Below are positions 1 through 8,283 of a DNA stretch of 15,354 nucleotides, piece by piece. Every line of letters starts with the position of its first letter. Within the stretch, counting starts at the first letter, position 1. Source of the stretch: UBA1275 sp038124025 (lineage in GTDB: Bacteria > Bacteroidota > Rhodothermia > Balneolales > Balneolaceae); NCBI GenBank assembly GCA_038124025.1, contig JAYPBC010000038.1, positions 1-15,354 on the forward strand. The letters run 5' to 3'. Both the position numbers and the translations under genes were made by a program. Below the pieces are notes generated by a model that ran no database searches, was not told the origin of the DNA, and saw only the letters and a program-made list of their open reading frames with translations.

Positions 1-307
1 GCATCAAATTATCCACAAGATATCACCACTCTGTATAGGATTACCTCTGGTTGATATATGCATATTAAAAATATTGAATGTTCTGTGCATACACCACTTG
101 TGCTCACATTCATAATTGTTTTAAGCTAGTTCCTACACAATATTATTGAAAAATTACGTTAACACAGCTTGCATATTACTAAGATTGCGATATTTTGATT
201 TATTGATCTTTATATCCATTTGTGACTCATAAATAGCATAGTTATACATTATGAAGTTTTTTTTGAGGTCATATAACTTTACCAATACACACTAACACAA
301 ATAATTT
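1..307. other. AT-rich intergenic region upstream of the BNR protein gene
   Basis: No convincing gene is seen on either strand. The longest ATG-initiated stretch noticed is a 23-codon run at 58-129 with no ribosome binding site. The region is AT-rich and stop-rich, as expected for a promoter-bearing spacer. A weak candidate Bacteroidota-type promoter is TTTG at 194-197, 17 nt, then TCcaTTTG at 215-222, which has one mismatch to TAnnTTTG. It would give a leader of about 80 nt. A second near-match, TAacTTTa at 274-281, lacks a well-spaced upstream element. No tRNA, hairpin terminator or repeat array was recognised. Confidence 0.5.
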
Positions 308-3300
308 ATGATACGACAAACATCTATGTGGATATTGAGCTGGGTACTTCTACTTTTCTTGCTCACTCCTTCCACTTTTGCACAAGAAGGCCCTGATGCC
401 ACTTATATTAACTATTCTGCTTTGAAATGGCATGGTGTGAGCACTGGATTTGCCTCTGGGCGCATTGCAGATATTGCTATTCATCCCGAGGACGAAAACC
501 TTTGGTACGTAGCCGTTGGCTCTGGTGGCGTTTGGAAAACTGAAAACGCCGGTATCACCTGGGCTCCCATCTTTGATCGGGAATCTTCTTATTCGATAGG
601 AAGTGTGACCATTGACCCGAATAATCCCAACATCGTATGGGTAGGTACAGGAGAAAATGTTGGTGGCCGCCATGTAGGCTTTGGCGATGGTGTATATAAA
701 AGTACTGATGCTGGAGCTTCTTGGACCAATATGGGCTTGAAAGCCTCCGAGCATATCTCAAAAGTGGTGGTTCATCCCGAAAACTCTGATGTGGTCTGGG
801 TTGCGGCACAAGGTCCACTATGGAATGCGGGAGGAGAACGAGGTTTATACAAAACAACCGATGGCGGAACGACGTGGGCCAAAGTATTGGGCGATGAGGA
901 ATGGGTGGGAGTGACCGATATGGTCATGGACCCAAGAGATGCGGATGTACTTTATGCTGCTACATGGCAACGCCACAGAACAGTAGCAGCCTATATGGGC
1001 GGCGGACCAGGCACAGGTATTCATAAATCAACCGATGGCGGTGAAACTTGGACGGAGCTCAAAAAAGGAATACCTGGGTCTAATAAAGGAAAGATTGGAT
1101 TAGCGATTTCACCACAACAGCCTGATATTGTGTATGCGGCAATAGAGCTAGACCGCACCAAAGGTGGTCTTTACATGTCCGAAGACCGAGGGGCAAGTTG
1201 GAAAAAAATGTCCGATATGGTTTCCGGCGGGACAGGACCTCACTATTATCAAGAGCTTTATGCCTCGCCTCATCACTTTGGGCGTATTTATCTCATGAAT
1301 GTTCGCACCATTGTATCCAATGACCATGGTCGTACCTACAGTAACTTACCCGAACGAAATAAGCATTCAGATAACCATGCATTGGCTTTCCGAGCCGATG
1401 ATCCTGATTATTTACTCATTGGTTCTGACGGAGGAGTGTATGAAACCTATGATCATGGAGACAATTGGCGGTATATTGAAAACTTACCACTAACCCAATA
1501 TTACAAGGTAGCCGTAGATGATGAACTCCCCTTCTACAACTTATATGGTGGAACCCAGGATAACGGAACCCATGAAGGCCCTTCGGCTACAGACTTAAGC
1601 GAGGGTATTCGTAATGCCGACTGGAAGCATATACTCTTTGCCGATGGACATGATACCGCAACTGAGCCTGGCAACCCTAACATTGTATATGGAGAAACTC
1701 AGGAAGGTGGTCTACATCGTATCGATCGCGCAACAGGAACCGTAACATTCATCCAACCACAACCATTGGAAGGAGAAGATTATGAGCGATATAATTGGGA
1801 TGCCCCGATCCTAGTTAGTCCACACAGTCCAACGAGACTGTACTTTGCTTCGCACCGTGTGTGGCGTTCCGACGACCGAGGTGACTCTTGGACACCGGTA
1901 TCAGGTGATCTAACACTCGATCAAGAGCGCATAAGCCTCCCCATTATGGGACGCACGCAAAGCTGGGATAATGCCTGGGATGTAAACGCCATGTCAAACT
2001 ACAACACCATCACCTCCCTGGGTGAATCACCTTTAGTTGAAGGTTTACTATACGTGGGAACCGATGATGGAATTATCCAAGTAAGCGAAAATGGAGGTGA
2101 GAGTTGGAACAAAATCGAGCTTGGTAGCATTAAAGGCATACCAGCAACCGCCTTTGTGAACGATATTCGGGCCGATTTACACGATGCCAATACCGTATTT
2201 GCTGCCTTGGACAACCATAAGTATGGAGACTTTACTCCCTATCTAATTAAAAGTACCAACCGTGGAAAATCGTGGTCATTAATTTCTAGCGATCTACCTG
2301 AACGGCATTTGGTATGGAGAGTCGTACAAGATCATGTAGCACCTAATCTCTTATTTGCAGCCACAGAATTTGGGGTGTATTTCACTGTCGATGGTGGCAA
2401 AGAGTGGATAGAATTTAACGCGGGTCTACCCACTATTTCAGTACGAGATATAACCATTCAACGAAGGGAAAACGACTTGGTTGCTGCTACCTTTGGACGA
2501 GGTTACTATATCGTGGATGATATTAGTCCTCTGCGAGAAATATCGAAAGAAATCCTAGCAAAGGACGCAGATCTATTCCCAACTCGCCCGGCTAAATGGT
2601 TTATGCCTCGTGGGGTAGAAATCGACCCAGGAGCTTCTTTCTTTACCGCTAAAAACCCGGAATTTGGTGCTACCTTTACCTACTATTTGAAAGAAGGCAT
2701 GAGTAGCAAGAAATCTGAGCGAATGAAATCTGAGCGAGCCATTCCTGCCGATCAGAACATACCCTTCCCTGGCTGGGATGCATTAGAAGAAGAAATGCGA
2801 GAAACAGCTCCATATATTCGCATTAGCATAGCTGATGCGGAAGGAAATATAATTCAAACCATGAGGGGTTCGGCCAGAAAAGGGCTTAACAGAGCCACCT
2901 GGAATCTTCGCTTAGCATCACAAAATGTGGTTTCTCTTGCTCGCCGCGGTGGCGGAGGTGGCTGGTTTGGTGGCGGTTTCATGGCAGTACCAGGTACCTA
3001 TACAGCTCATTTAGCTAAAGTTGAGGCGGGCGTAGTCACTCCATTAGACGAGCCTATTGAATTTGAAGTAGTACCTCTTCGGGAAGCCAGTATTCCTGGT
3101 CCTAGTTTTGATGAAATGCTTGCTTTCCAAAATGAATTAACCTCTTTTCAACGGGAATTAACCCAATTTGGCCAAAAACTTCAAAAGCATATGACTCATC
3201 TAAAGGCCATGCAAACGGCGCATGGACTTGCCCTTCGCCCTTCTGCTGAGCTAGAGAGGAAATTACACGAAGCCCATATGCAGATGCTTAACCTACAAGA

Positions 3301-3556
3301 ACTGGTAGAAGGAAGTGAAGCCAAAAATGAGATTGGTGAGAAAAATTCTCCCACTCCAAACGACCGTATGTTTATTGGTATGAGGGGGCTCTTCACATCG
3401 ACGCATGCCCCAACTCAGATGCACAAAGACATGCTCGAAATTGGTAAAAAAGAGTTTGTATCCGTTGAGGCTAAACTTGAACAATTTGCTTCAGAGGTCA
3501 TGCCGGACTTACAGGCTGCTTTAGGTCAAACTGATGCTCCACCAATAGAAGAGTAA
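308..3556 (+). CDS. Exported Asp-box/BNR beta-propeller protein (VPS10/sortilin-like, 'glycosyl hydrolase' type)
   Basis: This is a 1082-residue exported protein. Residues 1-25 form a signal peptide with likely cleavage after TFA. Eleven Asp-box (S/T-x-D-x-G-x-x-W) hairpins are visible near residues 77-85, 131-139, 182-190, 240-248, 290-298, 336-344, 379-387, 520-528, 592-600, 648-656 and 692-700. They mark one long or two stacked beta-propellers, as in VPS10/sortilin, GH74-like and Ycf48-like proteins. A His-x-Asp-x-His cluster (H353, D355, H357) and the GRGYYIVDD segment near 730-738 look like conserved family motifs. Residues about 835-923 resemble a FlgD/Ig-like fold containing a Gly-rich loop (881-890). 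Residues 930-1080 look helical and possibly coiled-coil. Such proteins are often named glycosyl hydrolase, but I cannot identify a catalytic pair, so substrate and activity are unknown. The ATG at 308 has no Shine-Dalgarno but places the signal peptide exactly at the N-terminus. Sampled lines are about 45-50% GC, higher than the other genes here. A terminator follows directly, so it is probably monocistronic. Confidence 0.88.
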   Translation: MIRQTSMWILSWVLLLFLLTPSTFAQEGPDATYINYSALKWHGVSTGFASGRIADIAIHPEDENLWYVAVGSGGVWKTENAGITWAPIFDRESSYSIGSVTIDPNNPNIVWVGTGENVGGRHVGFGDGVYKSTDAGASWTNMGLKASEHISKVVVHPENSDVVWVAAQGPLWNAGGERGLYKTTDGGTTWAKVLGDEEWVGVTDMVMDPRDADVLYAATWQRHRTVAAYMGGGPGTGIHKSTDGGETWTELKKGIPGSNKGKIGLAISPQQPDIVYAAIELDRTKGGLYMSEDRGASWKKMSDMVSGGTGPHYYQELYASPHHFGRIYLMNVRTIVSNDHGRTYSNLPERNKHSDNHALAFRADDPDYLLIGSDGGVYETYDHGDNWRYIENLPLTQYYKVAVDDELPFYNLYGGTQDNGTHEGPSATDLSEGIRNADWKHILFADGHDTATEPGNPNIVYGETQEGGLHRIDRATGTVTFIQPQPLEGEDYERYNWDAPILVSPHSPTRLYFASHRVWRSDDRGDSWTPVSGDLTLDQERISLPIMGRTQSWDNAWDVNAMSNYNTITSLGESPLVEGLLYVGTDDGIIQVSENGGESWNKIELGSIKGIPATAFVNDIRADLHDANTVFAALDNHKYGDFTPYLIKSTNRGKSWSLISSDLPERHLVWRVVQDHVAPNLLFAATEFGVYFTVDGGKEWIEFNAGLPTISVRDITIQRRENDLVAATFGRGYYIVDDISPLREISKEILAKDADLFPTRPAKWFMPRGVEIDPGASFFTAKNPEFGATFTYYLKEGMSSKKSERMKSERAIPADQNIPFPGWDALEEEMRETAPYIRISIADAEGNIIQTMRGSARKGLNRATWNLRLASQNVVSLARRGGGGGWFGGGFMAVPGTYTAHLAKVEAGVVTPLDEPIEFEVVPLREASIPGPSFDEMLAFQNELTSFQRELTQFGQKLQKHMTHLKAMQTAHGLALRPSAELERKLHEAHMQMLNLQELVEGSEAKNEIGEKNSPTPNDRMFIGMRGLFTSTHAPTQMHKDMLEIGKKEFVSVEAKLEQFASEVMPDLQAALGQTDAPPIEE
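2710..2737. repeat. Short in-frame tandem duplication (13 bp unit, 15 bp period)
   Basis: The 13-mer gaaatctgagcga occurs at 2710-2722 and again at 2725-2737. It encodes two successive KSER units (residues about 802-810) in a charged linker between the propeller and the Ig-like region of the BNR protein. It is most simply a five-codon slippage duplication. The reading frame is intact. Confidence 0.85.
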
Positions 3557-3588
3557 ATCGGTAAATTTCTTATAATTTTTCGAGTAAG

Positions 3589-3622
3589 AAGCCCCAAGTC
3601 ATTTATTACTTGGGGCTTTTTT
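3589..3622 (+). terminator. Intrinsic terminator of the BNR protein gene
   Basis: A perfect 11-bp stem (aagccccaagt at 3589-3599 with acttggggctt at 3608-3618) encloses an 8-nt loop and runs into six T residues (3617-3622). It begins 32 bp after the TAA at 3554-3556. The stem is GC-rich in an AT-rich spacer, so it should efficiently separate the upstream gene from the hydrolase gene that starts at 3680. No gene on the minus strand ends here, so it works in the plus direction. Confidence 0.93.
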
Positions 3623-3640
3623 ATTGGTTTAAAATTCGAG

Positions 3641-3648
3641 TACATTTG
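3641..3648 (+). promoter_or_regulatory. Candidate Bacteroidota-type -7 promoter element (TAcaTTTG)
   Basis: TAcaTTTG exactly matches the TAnnTTTG -7 consensus described for Bacteroidota primary-sigma promoters. It lies between the terminator and the hydrolase start, predicting transcription from around 3654 and a leader of about 25 nt. The upstream TTG at 3625-3627 is only 13 nt away, shorter than the usual spacing of about 17-23 nt, so the -33 part is weak. Confidence 0.45.
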
Positions 3649-3679
3649 AGGTATACAAACCCGCTTAAATACCTCCTAT

Positions 3680-5467
3680 ATGAACAAAGAGACTAAAAGT
3701 ACGGTCTTTTGGCTCATTACTTTATTTACTCCGATTATCATTTTACTGTTAGCTGAGATGTCTCTAAGACTAGGCGGTTACGAATCGGAAAAACAAGACC
3801 TATTTGTTGAAGTGCCAAATACGCCAGATTATCTCATGGCAAATACAAAATTTATTAGTCGATACTTTCCTTCATTTGTACCTGATATTGCTCCAAATGC
3901 ATTTCGAAAACAAAAACCATCAAATATGTTTAGAATTTTTGTTTTTGGTGGATCGAGTACAGAAGGATTTCCATATAACTTCTACACAAGCTTTTCGGAC
4001 CAGTTGGAACAGCAACTATTATTAAATACACAAGGTTTGCCAGTAGAAGTAATCAACTTGGGTATGACCGCGGTCAATTCATACGTGATTCATGATTTAG
4101 CTAAACGAGTCCTCGACTATGAACCAGACGCAGTAATAATATATGCGGGTCATAATGAATATTATGGATCTTTTGGAGCTGCAACCACACAATTTGGGTT
4201 TACCAACTCTATTGGACTAAAAAGATTCATTTTATGGCTCAAAGACTGGCGGATTTATCAATTACTTGAAAAAACTTTACGTTTGGGTAGTTCAGAAGCA
4301 AACACTGGTGAACGGCGCACGATGATGGCTAAGGTAATTAGTGAGTCAAATATTCCACTTGGCTCAGAAATTTATCTTCAAGGGATACAACAATACCATG
4401 AAAATTTGAGTGATGTTGTTGAAAAATTTAATAGAAATGGAATCCCTATTTTTTTAGGTACAGTCGCATCTAACCTTAAGGACCAAGCTCCTTTGAGCGA
4501 TGATCCAGACGTTCTGGCTTTATATGAGAAAGCACAAACTGCTTTCAATGAAGGAGAATTAGATGAAGCTGGATCCTTGTTTCTTGAGGCTAAAGAACTA
4601 GATGGCACCCGATTTCGAGCTCCTGAAGAAATGAATCGCATCCTTGCAACTATTACCCAAGAAAACTCCGCCGAATTGGTTCCTATCAAAGCGGTGTTAC
4701 GTAATGCGTCTGAAAGTAGTATTGAAGATGCTAGCCTATTCATTGATCATTTGCACCCAAATGATTTGGGCCATAAAATAATGGCAAATAGCTTTTTTAA
4801 AGCAATATCCTCATTACCAAAGATACAAAACCACCTAAATTCGAATCCAATTAGTCCACCCTCAGAAATTAGTACATTTGAAAAAGCATATGCAGAAATT
4901 AGTGTTGCAAGATTATTAGTGGGTTACCCTTTTGAAAAGAATATTCCCATTGATGTAGAATTACAAAATTTTGAGATGATTTATCGCTCCTACTTAAATA
5001 AGAGTTACATCGATTCAATTGCGGCAATTGCTTCTAAACAACAAGTATTTGTACCGTTATCATTAACAGAAGTAGTGGCAGAGGCACGGAAACGAAATGA
5101 TACTTTAGCAGTCGTTCAGCATTCCTATGATTTACTGAAATGGCAACTTCGTTCACGAAATCTTATTGAAAGTAGTATAGAATTTACATTAAACAGTGGC
5201 GAAGACAAGGCATACTTAATCAATATGTTACTTCAAATTGTTAATGACGGAAATCTAGACCCAAGATATTTTGACCTACTAGCTTCTCTATATTTACTAG
5301 ACGAACAAACCAAGCACGCTATTTATTGGCTTAAAGAAACAGAACGTTTAACACCTAATGCCCCACGTTTACTTTATAATTATTCTCGTTATTATCTGTT
5401 ACTCGGTGATACGACTACGGCCCAACAATATTTTCGCAGATTTGTAACTACTCAGCAATCTAAGTAA
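3680..5467 (+). CDS. Membrane-anchored SGNH/GDSL-type hydrolase with TPR repeats
   Basis: This is a 595-residue protein. Residues about 9-27 are a hydrophobic segment, an uncleaved anchor or signal, placing the rest outside the cytoplasmic membrane. SGNH blocks are visible in order. Block I is FGGSSTEG (89-96), with Ser92 as presumed nucleophile and Gly where GDSL has Asp. Block II is the NLG around Gly128. Block III is GHNE (157-160), with Asn159 as the oxyanion residue. Block V is DHLHP (356-360), giving the Asp356/His359 pair. A TPR-like helical hairpin (about 278-310), followed by an RFRAPEEMN segment, is inserted between blocks III and V. Two further TPR-like units lie at about 527-594. 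The family hydrolyses or transfers esters (lipids, acyl or acetyl groups on glycans); the substrate here cannot be told. The ATG at 3680 has no Shine-Dalgarno but begins just before the membrane segment. The gene stands alone between a terminator upstream and a convergent operon downstream. Confidence 0.82.
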   Translation: MNKETKSTVFWLITLFTPIIILLLAEMSLRLGGYESEKQDLFVEVPNTPDYLMANTKFISRYFPSFVPDIAPNAFRKQKPSNMFRIFVFGGSSTEGFPYNFYTSFSDQLEQQLLLNTQGLPVEVINLGMTAVNSYVIHDLAKRVLDYEPDAVIIYAGHNEYYGSFGAATTQFGFTNSIGLKRFILWLKDWRIYQLLEKTLRLGSSEANTGERRTMMAKVISESNIPLGSEIYLQGIQQYHENLSDVVEKFNRNGIPIFLGTVASNLKDQAPLSDDPDVLALYEKAQTAFNEGELDEAGSLFLEAKELDGTRFRAPEEMNRILATITQENSAELVPIKAVLRNASESSIEDASLFIDHLHPNDLGHKIMANSFFKAISSLPKIQNHLNSNPISPPSEISTFEKAYAEISVARLLVGYPFEKNIPIDVELQNFEMIYRSYLNKSYIDSIAAIASKQQVFVPLSLTEVVAEARKRNDTLAVVQHSYDLLKWQLRSRNLIESSIEFTLNSGEDKAYLINMLLQIVNDGNLDPRYFDLLASLYLLDEQTKHAIYWLKETERLTPNAPRLLYNYSRYYLLLGDTTTAQQYFRRFVTTQQSK

Positions 5468-5473
5468 GCTTTA

Positions 5474-7165
5474 TTAATTTTTTGGTGACCACACCTTGGC
5501 TATGTCGTAAAATAGTGTGGTATCTATTTCTATAAATGAATGAGTACGAAGTGAATCAATTTCTTTTTGAATCGATGCATATGCCTTGTATGAACGTTCT
5601 AGGTCATCCATTTTCGTTTCTTTGGCGATATCAGTTATGTTTCGTTCTTGAACATTTATGATTAACCAGCCAGATTCACTGGATTTTGCAACGACTGGGG
5701 TGTTCAGTAAACTCTTTTCAACTAAATTATAATCACTTTCATTTTGAACGATAGTACGGTAATCTATGATTTGAAATCCCTCAAAATTAGATGGGTTATC
5801 TCCTGCATCAATTTTATCCTTGATCAGCATTGCTTCATCAATATCTCGAGCTGATATTTTCCAGTAGCTTGCTCTCAAAAGTATTTCTTTTGAAGAAATC
5901 AGTCTATTTCTGAACGCTTCGGGAACTTCTATAGATGATGTATCAAGAATCGCCCTCATAGTCAGACTATACTGATTAAGTTCAGATAATATCTCATCAG
6001 ATCTTATTTCAACTTTACGCTTAACTCGATCATCTTGATCATAACCATTTTTTTTAGACAATTGGTATAAAACTTGGTTTCTAAGGCCGCGACCAATAGA
6101 AGCACCTAAGCGTAACTTTGATTCTTGAAAAGATAAATAAGGTAGCCAACTAAGATATTCTCCAAATGTAAATACTTGGATTTGATTGTCTAACACATAA
6201 GTTGCTAATACAGCATTCCGATTAAAGGAATTAGCTAATTGTTCTATCCTTTTATCCGTCCATATTACATCTGCATTTTCTGGATTATTTGATTCTTGAG
6301 TGATGATATCATTTCCGAGATTTGAAATTACATCGCGTAATTTTATCAAATTATCATTACTTGTTTGAACGTCTAAGCCACTCATTAATTCAAATACATA
6401 ATTATCTGATATCATTTGTTGTTTTCGTAATCTCAGCTGACTTTCAATACCTTGCTTTCGATACTGATACTCATCCTCAGCTAAAATTGCAGGAAAAATA
6501 ATATGTTCTACATATACAATATGATAACCCAATCTGGTTTTAATGGGTTCGGAATATTGACCTTCATTAGTTGAATAGGCAGCTTCCGCAAATACATCAT
6601 CCACACCAAAATACTTAACCGGTCCTAGGTAGCCTGCCGAAGAATCATATACGGCCGTTTCATAAAATTCATTTGCTAAATCAACAAAATTAACACCTGA
6701 TTGTAATGAGTCATAGGCTTGTTCTATTTCATCTTTGTTCTTTGAATAAAGATGCCTTACATAAACTGTTCTCTGTTTTTTTGCATAAGCTAACCTAATT
6801 TCGTCGTCAGTGAGAGGCTCTAATTTCTCATCCATCTCATCAACAAAGTAACTATCAATCATAGACTTTCTTTTTTGATAATCTACTGCAGCTAGATAGA
6901 TAGGATGATCCATTAACCCTTTCTTTTCAGCGGACATAGACAATAATATATCATCAATCATCTTAGACAAATGAGCATTACGCTCATCTTCTGTATCATT
7001 TTTACCCGTAGAGATTAAATGATTGACATAAGAACTCTCAAATTCATATACAGTTCTCTCTGTATCACCCACTTTAAATAACACCTGAAAATCACGGTCT
7101 ATATCTGGCTTATGAGAGCAACTAACGAGGAGCCACGACATTAGAAACAAGCATAGTAGTTTCAT
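5474..7165 (-). CDS. Lipoprotein parvulin-type peptidyl-prolyl cis-trans isomerase (SurA/PpiC-like)
   Basis: This is a 563-residue lipoprotein. The signal ends in a lipobox, LVSC, with Cys16 as the acylated residue. Residues about 20-125 are a helical SurA-N-like region. Residues about 131-222 form a parvulin domain: the RHLY strand (137-140), the GYLGPVKYFG loop (178-187), and the final helix/strand ending in GYHIVYVE (213-220). A second, degenerate parvulin-like segment seems present at about 432-508, from YWKIS to GWLIINVQER, without the central GxLG loop. In SurA/PrsA-type proteins these domains help fold outer-membrane or secreted proteins. Being last in a cluster with two barrels and a large secreted protein, it is a plausible dedicated folding factor (inference). 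The ATG at 7165 puts the lipobox at the usual distance. No Shine-Dalgarno is seen. Its stop lies 6 bp from the stop of the convergent hydrolase gene. Confidence 0.85.
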   Translation of the reverse strand: MKLLCLFLMSWLLVSCSHKPDIDRDFQVLFKVGDTERTVYEFESSYVNHLISTGKNDTEDERNAHLSKMIDDILLSMSAEKKGLMDHPIYLAAVDYQKRKSMIDSYFVDEMDEKLEPLTDDEIRLAYAKKQRTVYVRHLYSKNKDEIEQAYDSLQSGVNFVDLANEFYETAVYDSSAGYLGPVKYFGVDDVFAEAAYSTNEGQYSEPIKTRLGYHIVYVEHIIFPAILAEDEYQYRKQGIESQLRLRKQQMISDNYVFELMSGLDVQTSNDNLIKLRDVISNLGNDIITQESNNPENADVIWTDKRIEQLANSFNRNAVLATYVLDNQIQVFTFGEYLSWLPYLSFQESKLRLGASIGRGLRNQVLYQLSKKNGYDQDDRVKRKVEIRSDEILSELNQYSLTMRAILDTSSIEVPEAFRNRLISSKEILLRASYWKISARDIDEAMLIKDKIDAGDNPSNFEGFQIIDYRTIVQNESDYNLVEKSLLNTPVVAKSSESGWLIINVQERNITDIAKETKMDDLERSYKAYASIQKEIDSLRTHSFIEIDTTLFYDIAKVWSPKN

Positions 7166-7201
7166 ATAACTTGTTATGATGAACTGAATGGTAGACGTAG
7201 T

Positions 7202-8263
7202 TTAGTAGTAAAGTTTTACATCTACAATAGTAGTCTGTCCCAAATATTCAAAAGGTACCTGAGCAAAATCAATACCAATACCAATACCAGTTGATGTTTT
7301 TAAGGTTAAACCTGTACCATAAGTGAAATGTGAATCCACATTATTACCTAGAAAAAGATCTTTATAGCCAGCTCTCATATGGAACTTAACCGTATTTGAA
7401 ATGTAACTGAGTTCAGTACCAGAATCTAAATTCAATTTATTATCATTAGTTTGTTGTACTTCACTCATTAATAATAATTCTAGATTTTTGGTTTTTATTG
7501 CAGGCGCCATAAAACCAAATTTAAATGATAAGGGTAGCTCCCAATTATCTAATTTAACGTTACCTATAATACCTTCATTATTCCCTTCACTCTTAGGATC
7601 AAGATCAACATATGTTTCTGAATTAATACCAGACATTTGCATATCTCTACCAAAATTAGTTATTGAGGCACCTATGGTGAGCCCGTTCAAATAATCGGTT
7701 TTTAACAAGAAACCTAAATCTATTGCTAGTGCCTCTGCAGACATATCATAAATTTTTTGTTGAATCAATTTTACTGATCCACCAAAGTGGAATGAATTGG
7801 TTAATTTTTGCGCGTAAGATACACCTATGCTGAGATCATGAGCTCCAAATGTAGCTCCAGTACCATCTTGTAATTCAACAGTAGTTACATCCATTCTTCC
7901 GTAGTCAACAAAGTGTAACCCTATCCCTAGACTTTTTCCTTCTTCATCTCCTAGAGGAACAACAATACCGGTCCCATAAATGTTAACATCTGCAAAATAT
8001 TCGGTAACACTGATAAAACTAGAACTATATGAATCTCCTTTATTTTGGATGGCCATTCCTGCAGGATTCCAAAATATAGATTCGGCTCCAGATATATTGA
8101 TAGAATTAGCATGTCCTAGAGCATGTCCTTTTGCACCAACACCCATCGTTAAAAAGGGTGCTGCAGTGGTACCTACTCTGCTTTCTTCACCACCAGATTG
8201 AGCTACTAATGGAGTTACTAAAAGTGCTGCTATAATTGGAATTTGGATAATCTTTTTAATCAT
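7202..8263 (-). CDS. PorV/PorQ-family outer-membrane beta-barrel protein
   Basis: This is a 353-residue protein with a signal peptide at residues 1-21 (cleavage near LVA-QS). The mature N-terminus carries the family hallmark: an FLTMGVGAKGHALG segment (37-50) followed by the FWNPAGMA motif (64-71). This matches the FadL-like PorV/PorQ group (previously UPF0164). The remainder alternates polar and aromatic strands and ends in an aromatic residue (LYY), as outer-membrane barrels do. Length fits the family. In characterised T9SS, PorV carries CTD-bearing cargo from the translocon to the attachment complex; many genomes also hold paralogues of unknown role. The gene sits 20 bp after a gene for a CTD-like protein, so a cargo-specific shuttle is possible. 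I avoid the symbol porV because the main T9SS copy cannot be distinguished from a paralogue here. Confidence 0.87.
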   Translation of the reverse strand: MIKKIIQIPIIAALLVTPLVAQSGGEESRVGTTAAPFLTMGVGAKGHALGHANSINISGAESIFWNPAGMAIQNKGDSYSSSFISVTEYFADVNIYGTGIVVPLGDEEGKSLGIGLHFVDYGRMDVTTVELQDGTGATFGAHDLSIGVSYAQKLTNSFHFGGSVKLIQQKIYDMSAEALAIDLGFLLKTDYLNGLTIGASITNFGRDMQMSGINSETYVDLDPKSEGNNEGIIGNVKLDNWELPLSFKFGFMAPAIKTKNLELLLMSEVQQTNDNKLNLDSGTELSYISNTVKFHMRAGYKDLFLGNNVDSHFTYGTGLTLKTSTGIGIGIDFAQVPFEYLGQTTIVDVKLYY

Positions 8264-8283
8264 TATTCTAACTATTATCTGGT

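Noticed and set aside
58..129. 23-codon ATG-started frame in the upstream spacer
   Set aside because: Very short, no ribosome binding signal, no recognisable peptide features, and chance frames of this size are expected in such sequence.
350..857. Antisense frames of 100-134 codons opposite the BNR gene
   Set aside because: They lie wholly within a strongly supported gene, have no domain or signal features and no start context; they are shadows.
855..1041. 13-bp direct repeat caaccgatggcgg at 855-867 and 1029-1041 as a mobile-element or regulatory repeat
   Set aside because: Both copies encode the TDGG core of Asp-box hairpins, so protein repeat structure explains them.
3669..3676. TACCTCCT just before the hydrolase ATG, which reads as a perfect AGGAGGTA Shine-Dalgarno on the minus strand
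   Set aside because: No credible minus-strand gene follows it to the left; the frames there overlap the well-supported BNR gene. On the plus strand it is anti-SD-like rather than SD-like, so it is taken as chance.
5488..5521. 7-bp inverted repeat ACCACAC/GTGTGGT near the convergent gene ends, considered as a terminator
   Set aside because: The loop is 20 nt, it lies inside the isomerase coding region, and neither strand has a U-tract on the correct side.
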